A stretch of DNA of 64,000 nt from Chthoniobacterales bacterium. GTDB taxonomy: Bacteria; Verrucomicrobiota; Verrucomicrobiia; Chthoniobacterales; UBA10450. Shown here one piece after another: positions 50,089 through 58,706 of this stretch (position 1 is the stretch's first letter; every line of letters starts with the position of its first letter). The position numbers and the translations under genes were made by a program. The notes beneath the pieces are model-generated. The model made no database searches, was not told the DNA's origin, and was given only the letters and a program-made list of their open reading frames with translations. The stretch spans positions 1 through 64,000 of the forward strand of contig JAICUQ010000004.1 of NCBI GenBank assembly GCA_025935755.1, read 5' to 3'.

Positions 50089-53000
50089 CTAGTTTAATCC
50101 TAGGGTAGCGGTGCCAACAACCTGACCATTGATAATGATGTCCACGCGGTACGTACCAGCTCCCATTGCTCTCGGACTCAGGTTGTATACGTACTGACAG
50201 CTATCAATTCTGAAGTTTGATCCTGTGTCCGCGGGACCGTTGTAATTCGACTCATCCACCGGTCCGATTGTGCCCCCGGCCGTCCGGGTCACAGCAATAA
50301 TCGCCGGAGGCAATGAGCAGGTGGCAACACCGCCTATAGTCAGACTAAATCTGACGGGAACAACGCCGCGTTTGACGTTGAAAACACTGGTCCCATCTGC
50401 GTTGATCGGTTGCTGAATCTGGGCAGCGTAAACTGGCGTTGCGGTTGGCGTAGGCGTTGCCGTCGCCGTAGGTATCGCAGTAGCGGTGGCAGTGGCTGTA
50501 GCTGTCGCAGTGGCCGTAGCTGTTGGAGTTGGCGTGTCGGTAGCTGTGGCAGTCGCGGTAGCTGTTGGAGTTGGTGTGTCAGTGGCAGTGGCAGTCGCGG
50601 TGGCTGTCGGAGTCGGCGTGTCAGTAGCAGTGGCTGTCGCGGTAGCTGTCGGAGTCGGCGTGTCAGTGGCAGTGGCAGTCGCGGTGGCTGTCGGAGTCGG
50701 CGTGTCAGTAGCTGTGGCAGTTGAGGTAGCTGTTGGAGTTGGCGTGTCGGTAGCTGTCGCTGTCGCAGTAGCCGTAGGAGTAAACGTTGCTGTAGGTGTG
50801 AGTGTGGCAGTCGGCGTCGGGCTTGGGCAAGTATCGGTCGCAATGGTTAGCTCCCATCCACCACCGATGTTGCCCGTCTGCCCAGTTTGGTCATCCACGA
50901 CGTAGAGCGACCAGGTTCCGTTAGGATTTGTCCCATTAAAGGCCGAAAGCGCCGAACTTTGAGAAGGCGTAGTTATGGGACATGGCGATGGAAAGGTATC
51001 AGGAACAGTCGGGGTCGGGTTCGGATTGTTAGTCGGCTGGTAGACCCCAGTCGTAACCAGCGGCGCTGGACTCGCGCCTGGCAATGGATTAGCCGCAAGG
51101 TCATCCAGTGTGAGCGTCACATTACTGATACCAGGCGTAGGAGTGGGCGTGCCAGGGCTAGGGGAGGGAGCGGAACCGCCCGAATCGGACATGATGATGG
51201 CGGTGGTATGCCCATCGGGTCCGATTAGTAACATATCGATATCGGCTGGTCTGCCGTGGGTGATGTTATTCAGCTTCACGGTCACTTTAGTGATTGAGCC
51301 CGGCATACCGCCTACAAAGATATTAGACGGATAGGGGGAAGCGGCTCCGGAAGTACTTGCTGGGATCGTGATAGGCGTCGGGTTCGTGAAGGTAAGCCCA
51401 CCGCACGCTGTAGCATACAGCTCCGCGGTCATCGAGGCAAAGAGGCTATCGCCTCCTCCCGCCACCATCACAGTGTCCGAACGCAGCAACGTCGCCGTGT
51501 GTTCACCGCGGCTTACATTAAGGAAGTCGGTCGGCCCCCACGTCCCGTTCGCCGGATCATATAGTTCACAGTAGCCAGCAGTTCCGCCTGCCACCAACAC
51601 CTTGCCCGAGGGCAGCAGCGTGGCCGTGTACTTTGTCCGTCCAAGGCCGAGGCTGCCGGTTGCGGTCCATACACCGGTCGTCGGGTCATACAGTTCGGCA
51701 CTGCGCAAGGTCGCTATCGTGCCTCCCGCCACCAAGACTTTGCCGGTGTGCAGCAGCGTCGCCGTGAAGAAGTCCCGTGCGACGGTCATGCTGCCGGTCG
51801 CCGTCCATATTCCAGTCGCCGGATCATACAGTTCCGCGCTGCTCAGGTCATTGCCATTGGTGTTAAATCCTCCGGCCGCCAGTACCTGACCCGAGGGCAA
51901 CAATGTCGCCGTGTGCTCGCGGCGTCCCTCTCCCCCGTTTAGGCTGCCGGTCAGCGTCCACGTTCCATTCGTCGGATTATACAGCTCCGCGCTGCTCCCG
52001 CCGACCTGGTTGTTACTTACTCCTCCCGCCACCAGTACCTGCCCATTGGGCAGCAGCGTCGCCGTGTGGTCAAAGTGTGGGTAGTTAAGGCTGCCGGTCA
52101 GTGTCCACGTTCCATTCGTCGGATTATACAGCTCCGCGCTATTCAAAGCGAAAACAAACACACCGTGGCCCCCCGCTACCAGCACCTGACCATTGGGCAG
52201 CAACGTCGCTGTGTGCTCCGCGCGTGCTTCGTTGAGGCTACCGGTCACTGTCCACGTTCCACTCGCCGGATTATACAGCTCCGCGCTATTCAAGGCGCCG
52301 CTACCGCCGGAGCCCCCTGCCACAAGCACCTGACCTGAGGGCAGCAACGTCGCCGTGTGATCAGCGCGTCCGACGTTGAGGAAGCCTGTCAGGATCCACG
52401 TTCCGTTCCCTACGGGATCATACAGCTCCGCGCTGTCAAAGGAATGAAAAGCATCGTCTCGTCCACCGGCCACCAGGACCTTGCCATTGACCAGCAGCGT
52501 TGCCGTGTGGTGGTAGCGTTCGGTACCCATGCTGCCGGTCGCCGTCCATGTTTGAGTGATGGGATCATACAGTTCTGCGCGACTCATGTTTAATAAAGGG
52601 CCATTATGTCCTCCCGCCACCAGCACCTTGCCACTGGGCAGCAGCGTCGCGGTGTGATTATCACGGCCCGTGCCCAAGCTGCCAGTCGCCGTCCAGGTCC
52701 CCGTCGCCGGATCATACAGCTCGGCGCTACTCAGGACGTTGAATTCATCGATATTGGTTCCCCCAGCCACCAGGACCTTGCCTGAGAGCAACAGCGTCGC
52801 GGTGTGAGAGTGACGGGGAGTGCCCATGTTGCCAGTGATTGCCCACGTCCCGCTAACAGGATCATACAGCACCGCGCTGTTACCGCCAAAGGTTCCTCCC
52901 GCAACCAGGACCTTGCCATTGGCGAGCAGCGTCGCCGTGTGAGAAACGAAAGCGATGAACATGTTGCCGGTCGCCGTCCATGTTGCAGTGCTGGGATCAT

Positions 53001-54273
53001 ACAATTCCGCGCTGGACAAGGAGAGCGAACCGGAATTAGATCCTCCCGCCACCAGTACCTTGCCGTTGACCAGCGTCGCCGTGTGTTTTGAGCGTGCTGT
53101 CATAAGATTGGCTGTCGCCGTCCACGTCCCCATAGCAGGATCATACAGCTCGGCGGTGTTACCGACACTGTCCCCTCCAGCTACCAGCACCTTGCCATTG
53201 GGCAGCAGCGTCGCGGTGTGTCCTGAGCGTGCGGTGACAAGATTGCCCGTCGCCGTCCACGTCTCTGTGGCAGGATCATACACCTCGGCGGTGTTACCGA
53301 CACTGTCCCCTGCCACCACCAGCACCCTGCCATCGGCCAGCAGCGTCGCCGTGTGGTCGTAGCGTGCGTTGAAAAGGCTGCCGGTCATCGTCCAACTCGG
53401 GTCAATCATTGCCGGATAGCGCAACCCGTTGGCTACCACCAGGCGCAATCGCAGCGGGCCCGATCCTTTCTGCGCCGCGTCCAACTCCCAATGCACGACA
53501 TCAGTCCGGCGCACGCCGTTGGCTTCAACCAGCCACGGTGCTTCGATCTTGACCCCGTGCCCGGCCTTGTTCGTAAAGCGCACTTCGCCCTTCACCAATT
53601 CCACCTGCGTCCCCGCACTCATTTCACCGATCTCATACGCAAACTCCCGCGGCGCACATTCACTTCGCAGATAGAGAAATTCTTCGCTGCGCCCGGCGCC
53701 AACCACATGCACACTATTCGTTTCGGGATAAGCCTCACGATAGATCACCTGGCCGTTGTCGACTTGCGCGCCCACGTCGCTGCCGCCAAGGGGTCGCACT
53801 GCTACGCGAACACCTGCGTTTTCTACTACAAACGGCTCGCCATAGTGTGCCGGATAAAAGCTGGCCAATTCATTCGCGCTGTCCCTCCGAGCCATCGCCA
53901 ACCAGGCTTCCTGCTCCACCGGCTTGAGTCCGCCAGGTGGGGTCAGGTTTTCCTTCTCCTGTGCCGCTTGTGATTGTCGTGCACTGAACCCGGCAATTTC
54001 ACGTCCATGAACGCGTTCGCGACTCGCGGAAATTTTTACGTGTTCAGATTTGCGCGAAGTTTTCGGTCTTGAAGTAGCCAGGGACTTTGATTTAGTTGCA
54101 CCGTGCGGCGAACTCCGGTGAGTAATACCGGCATGAGTCGGCTTTTGCGCGATTTGATTTTCCGCAGGCACCGCAGCGAACGTTAGCAACGCCGCGAAGG
54201 ATGAGATCAGTATAATGCGCAATGTGATTTGAAGCACCGAAGCGTAGAGAGAGCTATTCTGTTTGTTTTGCAT
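50089..54273 (-). CDS. giant secreted Kelch-repeat protein with P-domain and Thr/Pro-rich linker
   Basis: 1394 residues. Signal peptide at about 8-32 ([20 protein letters not shown]). A basic low-complexity segment follows. A globular N-terminal domain covers about 130-300. Then 14 Kelch-like repeats, each about 42-45 residues, of the form [16 protein letters not shown] ... [18 protein letters not shown]. Next is a proprotein-convertase-type P-domain ([22 protein letters not shown]), about six [14 protein letters not shown] units, and a final beta-sandwich ([20 protein letters not shown]). It is probably an exported adhesive or surface protein. No Shine-Dalgarno is evident before the ATG. The gene lies inside the tRNA-bounded island. 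Confidence 0.85.
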   Translation of the reverse strand: MQNKQNSSLYASVLQITLRIILISSFAALLTFAAVPAENQIAQKPTHAGITHRSSPHGATKSKSLATSRPKTSRKSEHVKISASRERVHGREIAGFSARQSQAAQEKENLTPPGGLKPVEQEAWLAMARRDSANELASFYPAHYGEPFVVENAGVRVAVRPLGGSDVGAQVDNGQVIYREAYPETNSVHVVGAGRSEEFLYLRSECAPREFAYEIGEMSAGTQVELVKGEVRFTNKAGHGVKIEAPWLVEANGVRRTDVVHWELDAAQKGSGPLRLRLVVANGLRYPAMIDPSWTMTGSLFNARYDHTATLLADGRVLVVAGDSVGNTAEVYDPATETWTATGNLVTARSGHTATLLPNGKVLVAGGDSVGNTAELYDPAMGTWTATANLMTARSKHTATLVNGKVLVAGGSNSGSLSLSSAELYDPSTATWTATGNMFIAFVSHTATLLANGKVLVAGGTFGGNSAVLYDPVSGTWAITGNMGTPRHSHTATLLLSGKVLVAGGTNIDEFNVLSSAELYDPATGTWTATGSLGTGRDNHTATLLPSGKVLVAGGHNGPLLNMSRAELYDPITQTWTATGSMGTERYHHTATLLVNGKVLVAGGRDDAFHSFDSAELYDPVGNGTWILTGFLNVGRADHTATLLPSGQVLVAGGSGGSGALNSAELYNPASGTWTVTGSLNEARAEHTATLLPNGQVLVAGGHGVFVFALNSAELYNPTNGTWTLTGSLNYPHFDHTATLLPNGQVLVAGGVSNNQVGGSSAELYNPTNGTWTLTGSLNGGEGRREHTATLLPSGQVLAAGGFNTNGNDLSSAELYDPATGIWTATGSMTVARDFFTATLLHTGKVLVAGGTIATLRSAELYDPTTGVWTATGSLGLGRTKYTATLLPSGKVLVAGGTAGYCELYDPANGTWGPTDFLNVSRGEHTATLLRSDTVMVAGGGDSLFASMTAELYATACGGLTFTNPTPITIPASTSGAASPYPSNIFVGGMPGSITKVTVKLNNITHGRPADIDMLLIGPDGHTTAIIMSDSGGSAPSPSPGTPTPTPGISNVTLTLDDLAANPLPGASPAPLVTTGVYQPTNNPNPTPTVPDTFPSPCPITTPSQSSALSAFNGTNPNGTWSLYVVDDQTGQTGNIGGGWELTIATDTCPSPTPTATLTPTATFTPTATATATATDTPTPTATSTATATDTPTPTATATATATDTPTPTATATATATDTPTPTATATATATDTPTPTATATATATDTPTPTATATATATATATATAIPTATATPTPTATPVYAAQIQQPINADGTSVFNVKRGVVPVRFSLTIGGVATCSLPPAIIAVTRTAGGTIGPVDESNYNGPADTGSNFRIDSCQYVYNLSPRAMGAGTYRVDIIINGQVVGTATLGLN
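50470..50790 (-). repeat. 42-bp tandem repeat encoding the Thr/Pro/Ala linker
   Basis: About six imperfect 42-bp units within the Kelch gene, each encoding [14 protein letters not shown] with small changes. Units are near identical and likely to vary in number by slippage or recombination. The opposite strand gives a spurious alternating Val/Ala ORF. Confidence 0.85.
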
Positions 54274-54680
54274 GGAGGAGTGTGGGGGGTGTGGAGTTAG
54301 GGTTTTGGGTGACGAAGACGTATCCTCAAGAACCCCATACCCTTTGGGAGAAAGCGACTCCGTAATTCGGGTACGCTTTTAGGTCTCGTACCGAAACGTG
54401 TCAACTCTATTAATAACCGGACGTCCTACGATACAGACCTCCTCGGACTAGTGGAGCGGGGGTCGTGGAAACCGACACGGATTTTCGTGGCAAAGACGGC
54501 GATGATTATCACGCTGATCGCGTACAAGAATTTCTACGGTTTGTTCTACGGTCGAGTAAAATTCTGCTGCAAAACGGTGCAATCCTACGCAACACACTGC
54601 GAATACTGAGTCGCCAAATACCTAGCGTAGGCAACGCTGTGCAAAACACTGAAACGATGTGCAACTCGTTAGGCGTGAAG
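54274..54680. other. non-coding stretch before the right attachment-like repeat
   Basis: No convincing gene. A TTGTTCTACGGTC word (54541-54553) resembles ATGTTCTACGGTC in the integrase remnant (49577-49589). Small ORFs here have no family resemblance. The promoter of the Kelch gene should lie in the first 150 bases. Confidence 0.5.
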
Positions 54681-54719
54681 TAGAAATCCGTTGCTCTATC
54701 CGGCTGAGCTACGGGCGCA
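54681..54719 (-). repeat. 39-bp direct repeat (tRNA-Arg 5' half), right attachment-like site
   Basis: Identical to 49484-49522 and in the same orientation. It lacks the tRNA 3' half, so it cannot give a functional tRNA. Together the two copies enclose 5.2 kb with the integrase remnant, tRNA fragment and Kelch gene. Confidence 0.8.
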
Positions 54720-54865
54720 GGTTGAGCACAGACATATACCGCGTTTTGCGACGAATCAAAGGCACTGAACATCCGATCCACAGCGAATCGTATGTCTCGG
54801 TGAAAGTATCGGAGTGCTCTGCCTGAGCAAGACGATAGCTTTGACGCCGTGTATTCTAATGATGT

Positions 54866-55054
54866 TTGTGTCACGTGGAGCACCGCGTGCAAGTGCTTGC
54901 GGATGTTTTTCGCGTCCTCGAGTCCGGTGGTCGATTTCTATTTAGTGACGCGCGTGTGATTGGAGGCCTATTTTCGCATGAGGAGATTGCGACGAGAAGT
55001 TATTCTAACATCGGAACGTCGGCTGCTGCGGTTCTCATATCTAATGCAAAGTAG
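54866..55054 (+). pseudogene. fragment of a class I SAM-dependent methyltransferase
   Basis: A 62-residue frame reads VLADVFRVLESGGRFLFSDA and IGGLFSHEEIATRSYSNIG. These match the post-motif III part of small-molecule methyltransferases (VLKPGGRFLFSD..., EEIATRS). The N-terminal SAM-binding half and the C-terminus are missing. A decayed gene just outside the right attachment-like repeat. Confidence 0.6.
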
Positions 55055-55386
55055 AAGCTGAGACGCGCGCCAACCGACGGATGTAGCGCTGTGATCGAAG
55101 AGAAGAAGTGGTGGCCACTAACCGCTCAACGGACAGTTAACTCCACGCGGGCAGTTCCAAGTCAGGGCCCCGGCTGTGTTGGGCTCCCAGCATGTTGCGG
55201 GATTTCGCGAGCAATTGTCGCTTAGATGAATGCCTTTACGCACACGGTCTGGAGGTCCGCCGGTCGCATCCTGGTGTGCTCGTAGCACACAAACTGGTCA
55301 CATGAAAATACGCCAAGTGGGCATTGTGCCTTTGCTGCATCGGCAGTTAAGCAATGGGCAATTCAACTAAAGGAGCAACAAGCAGC
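55055..55386. other. intergenic stretch without a recognisable gene
   Basis: 332 bases between the methyltransferase fragment and the HAF-repeat gene. I see no ORF with family features, no clear terminator and no repeat. AAAGGAG at 55370-55376 is the ribosome binding site of the next gene. Confidence 0.6.
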
Positions 55387-56409
55387 ATGAAAACAAAACA
55401 GATAGTTATCAGTATACTGACAGTTCTATTCGTGTTCCCATTATTGGGAGCATTCGCTCAGCAAGCGACAAGCTCGGGATCGATTGAAGTAATCACCACT
55501 TTTGATTATCCCGGGCCCGGCAATTCGACGTTGCCGCAGAAGATTAACAACCGAGGCGACGTTGTTGGCGAATACATCGATTCGAGCGGAGTGGCGCGAG
55601 CATTCGTCCGCTTCAGCGATGGTAGCTATAGCGACCCGATCGTCGACCCGAACGATACCGTAGGTTTTACCGAAGGCCGCGGCATCAACAACGCACGCAC
55701 AGTCAACGGTGATTACGCCATCAGCGATGGCACGCTTCATTCGTTTTTCCTGTCGGGCACGACTTTCACAGAATATGACGTTCCCAACACGGTTCAGACC
55801 AATCTGCTTAGTGTTAACGACGTCGGGAACTTTACCGGCGGATTGGATCCTGACGGAAGCGGCATTTTTCAGGCGTTCCTGAGCATCGGCGGAGCCTTAA
55901 CATCCTGGACCATCCCGGGAGCTATTGGGACCTTTGCTTACGAGCTCAGCAATTCGAACCAGTTGGTAGTCGGGTACTTTATAGACGCTTCAGGAGTTCT
56001 TCACGGATACTATAGGGACGCGAGTGGGGCGTTACATTTCCCGATCGATCCTTCGGGTTCCGTTGGCACAGTCCTGTTTGGACTTAACGAGAGGAACTGG
56101 GTGGTAGGCAGGTATGCGGATAGCTCAGGCGCAACTCATGGGCTGTTCTTTATAGCGCCGGACAGCTTTTTCACCTTCGATTATCCGGGATCAACCTTCA
56201 CATCGCTCAACGGGATCAATTCCCAGGGAGTTATCTGTGGCCGTTACGTCGATGCTTCGGGCATAGCCCACGGATTCCTGGCTCGCGTCAAAGGCACTCC
56301 GCCGACGCAACCAGCGGGACCGGCAATGAAGGCGAATGATTCCCGATCGCTGGTGGCTCCGCTTAATCCCTCACCCGCGGCGTGGGGTGGTGCGCTACCG
56401 GCGCGTTGA
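55387..56409 (+). CDS. secreted HAF-repeat beta-propeller-like protein
   Basis: 340 residues. Signal peptide IVISILTVLFVFPLLGAFAQ. The mature part consists of about six or seven repeats of the form INNRGDVVGEYIDSSGVARAF (for example LNERNWVVGRYADSSGATHG). This is the HAF/extracellular repeat pattern, which likely forms a propeller. No catalytic motif is visible. ATG 55387 has AAAGGAG at 10-base spacing; the frame extends 11 codons upstream without a signal. Confidence 0.82.
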   Translation: MKTKQIVISILTVLFVFPLLGAFAQQATSSGSIEVITTFDYPGPGNSTLPQKINNRGDVVGEYIDSSGVARAFVRFSDGSYSDPIVDPNDTVGFTEGRGINNARTVNGDYAISDGTLHSFFLSGTTFTEYDVPNTVQTNLLSVNDVGNFTGGLDPDGSGIFQAFLSIGGALTSWTIPGAIGTFAYELSNSNQLVVGYFIDASGVLHGYYRDASGALHFPIDPSGSVGTVLFGLNERNWVVGRYADSSGATHGLFFIAPDSFFTFDYPGSTFTSLNGINSQGVICGRYVDASGIAHGFLARVKGTPPTQPAGPAMKANDSRSLVAPLNPSPAAWGGALPAR

Positions 56410-56433
56410 AGCTGAGCAGCTAAGCATCTTACA

Positions 56434-56462
56434 GACCTCCCGGCTCACATCGCCGGGAGGTC
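56434..56462 (+). terminator. strong hairpin after the HAF-repeat gene
   Basis: A perfect 11-bp stem GACCTCCCGGC / GCCGGGAGGTC with loop TCACATC, 24 bases after the stop. No T-run follows, so termination may be factor-aided. From here to 56854 (about 390 bases) I see no other gene or site. Confidence 0.65.
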
Positions 56463-56854
56463 ATCGGCAAAACGAACATGACAGTGGTGGATATGATGGA
56501 AACCCATGTAGGCATCGGCTTGTTGAAACCTCCCTTGTCTGCAATTACGAGTCAGATGACTGCTCATAGGCTGATGGCTTCGGCAAAGCTTTACGCTGCT
56601 GACTATGCGCAGCGACCTGGCAGAAGAGAGAACAACGCGACGTTGGCGTCGCCGCCACGCGGAAAAGCCTTTGTTTTGAAGTCGAGTTACTCAAACCTTC
56701 ATTGTTGAGTCAGATAGTAGATAGCAGCGATTAAGATTAACTTTTCCTAGTCTGGTATAGCCTTGCCATCCTATCGGCCGTTCGTAGACACTTGCCACAA
56801 CAGAAACAGGAATGAGTTATTACAGCCTGTGTGTGCTTGCCCGTCAGGAGATTC

Positions 56855-57247
56855 ATGAAATGTGTTCCTCATTTATCTGACCAATCGATTCTCGTTAGAT
56901 CTGTGGCGATCGTTGGTGCATCTCTGATTCTGCTTGCAGCGATGCCCACGCCGGCTCCCGTTCGGGTTGCGCTGAACGAGCTTGTTGGCAAATGGGCCAC
57001 CACTAGCGGCGATTGTAGCCAGGGTCAGCATCTTCTTGGCGAAAACGGTAAGTACAAAGTGTGGTGCTTCGATAGCGTTTCCGATGGGGAATGGTCTCTG
57101 CGCGAGGGTAACAAGATCGTCGTTAAACTCGATACGAAGACGACCGATGAAGAGATCATCACAATCGTACGCATCGAGCGGTACTCTGATCACACAGTCC
57201 TGGACGTGCGTTACCAGAATGGCAGTCGCGAGAAATGGACGAAGTAA
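56855..57247 (+). CDS. small secreted/anchored hypothetical protein, 130 aa
   Basis: One hydrophobic segment (VRSVAIVGASLILLAAMPTP) is followed by a compact beta-type domain: ELVGKWATTSGDCSQGQHLL, then GEWSLREGNKIVVKLDT and VRYQNGSREKWTK. The domain resembles small lipocalin-like or inhibitor-like sandwiches but cannot be assigned. ATG 56855 has AGGAG at 6-base spacing. Convergent with the serine hydrolase gene (gap 3 bp). Confidence 0.72.
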   Translation: MKCVPHLSDQSILVRSVAIVGASLILLAAMPTPAPVRVALNELVGKWATTSGDCSQGQHLLGENGKYKVWCFDSVSDGEWSLREGNKIVVKLDTKTTDEEIITIVRIERYSDHTVLDVRYQNGSREKWTK

Positions 57248-57250
57248 GAA

Positions 57251-58489
57251 TCACTTGCCGGGCGATGGCGACGGCGACAGCGGTGACACTTTGTAAATAC
57301 CATCGAGCATCTTCACCCACAGAGTATTGGCAGTCTGTTGTCCATCGAGTGATATAGTCAGGTTGGTCCAGATGATTAGCGTCATGTCGTTGGCCGGGTC
57401 GTAGCTGATCTTCGAGTTGTAGCCAGGAGTCTCACCGCCGTGAAAATAAATTGTGTTCGGTCCCCAGCTCAGTTGAGCGATGCCGTATCCGTACTTTTGC
57501 CCATCGGGCTTGGCAGGATCTTCGGGCTTGAGACTGTCGAGCCACCGGCGTTGGCATTTGGAATCGAGGACCTTCCCGCCAACTAATGCCCTGGTCCAAA
57601 TGGCAAGATCGGTAGCAGTGGAAATAACACCGCCCGCGGCTGCGGCGAAGGAATGGTTTATTCCGGTATAGTCCGTCGGAAGCAGAGTGCCGGCGCGTGC
57701 CGCATTCTGCACCTCGGCCGAGTAAGGCGGTTCGCCAACTAACGCTACCGACGAACTGCCGTATAGGTAACCGTGGGAGAATGGTTCCGGGATGGTGTTG
57801 ACCGTGCTGGCGGGAAGCAGCGTGTCCTTGAGGTTCAGCGGTCCGAACAAACGGTCGTGCATGACCTGCGCCAGCGGCTTACCATCAATTTTTTCAACAA
57901 GCAGGCCGAGAAGTGCATAGTTGGTGTTGTTGTACTCGTACTTTTCATCCGGCCTGAAATTGGGCGGATGCGCGAATGCGATTGCCAGTACGTCGGCGGG
58001 CGTCCAGACCTTGGCGGGATCTGTGTCCATGGTCGAAGACATTAACGGGTCGTCTGTGTAATTGTAGAGACCGCTGCGCATCTCCAGGAGTTCGGCAATC
58101 GTGATGTTGTCGCCGTTCGGCACTCCCGCGATGTATTTCGAGATGGGATCATCAACGCTTAGCTTGTTCTCCTGGACCAGTTGCATGATCACTGCAGCCG
58201 TCATGGTCTTGGTGTTGGAGGCGATCCTGAAGTGGGTGTTCGCGCGTGGCGGGCCCGTTCTGCCTAGTAACGTAGTGCCATAACTAAGCGTGACCTCCCC
58301 TTGCGGGGTGCGCAGAAGAACGAGTGCGCCGGGAACCAGGAGCTCTTTGGCGGTGGTATCCACCGTGGTCTGCAATGAAGCCTGGTCGATTCGCTTGAGC
58401 CCTGGCGAGCCGGCTGGGTCACCAGGTCGTGAGCACGCCGCAATGAAAAGCACGAGCGTTAACCAGCATAATGTAATTTCGGCGTTCAT
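57251..58489 (-). CDS. lipoprotein serine hydrolase, class C beta-lactamase/DD-peptidase family
   Basis: 412 residues. The lipobox FIAAC at residue 19 marks a lipoprotein. Catalytic motifs are SxxK as IASNTKTM, the YxN-type motif in EYNNTNYALLG, and HGGETPGYNSK near the C-terminus (the KTG equivalent is HxG). Such enzymes are esterases, D-aminopeptidases or penicillin-binding-like proteins. A beta-lactamase role is less likely than cell-wall or ester hydrolysis. ATG 58489 has AGGAAA upstream on the minus strand; the longer frame is discarded. Confidence 0.87.
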   Translation of the reverse strand: MNAEITLCWLTLVLFIAACSRPGDPAGSPGLKRIDQASLQTTVDTTAKELLVPGALVLLRTPQGEVTLSYGTTLLGRTGPPRANTHFRIASNTKTMTAAVIMQLVQENKLSVDDPISKYIAGVPNGDNITIAELLEMRSGLYNYTDDPLMSSTMDTDPAKVWTPADVLAIAFAHPPNFRPDEKYEYNNTNYALLGLLVEKIDGKPLAQVMHDRLFGPLNLKDTLLPASTVNTIPEPFSHGYLYGSSSVALVGEPPYSAEVQNAARAGTLLPTDYTGINHSFAAAAGGVISTATDLAIWTRALVGGKVLDSKCQRRWLDSLKPEDPAKPDGQKYGYGIAQLSWGPNTIYFHGGETPGYNSKISYDPANDMTLIIWTNLTISLDGQQTANTLWVKMLDGIYKVSPLSPSPSPGK

Positions 58490-58706
58490 ATTTGTTTCCT
58501 TTTTTTTCGATGCCACGCAGTACACGACTGACTGCACTGCTGTGGTTCCAGATCCGGCGCCTACCATATGCAATTGGAAAGATGGGGACTGTTGGACTTT
58601 GGTGCTACCCAATGAACACAGAAGACGGCTTGAGGATTCTATTACCAGGTATTGACGCGGAGACATAGGTTTGGTAGACGCTGGTGCGCAGGCAGTCGCG
58701 CGCACC

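Noticed and set aside
50470-50790. Short direct repeats resembling a CRISPR array
   Set aside because: The units are contiguous 42-bp coding repeats for a Thr/Pro/Ala linker in the Kelch gene, without spacers.
50486-50905. Plus-strand ORF of alternating Val/Ala residues
   Set aside because: It is the antisense reading of the Thr/Pro linker repeats.
54509-54892. Minus-strand ORF containing PVAQPDRATDF
   Set aside because: That string is the translated 5' half of a tRNA gene, a common false ORF.
56478-56708. 76-codon ORF after the HAF-repeat gene
   Set aside because: No ribosome binding site, no family resemblance and irregular composition.
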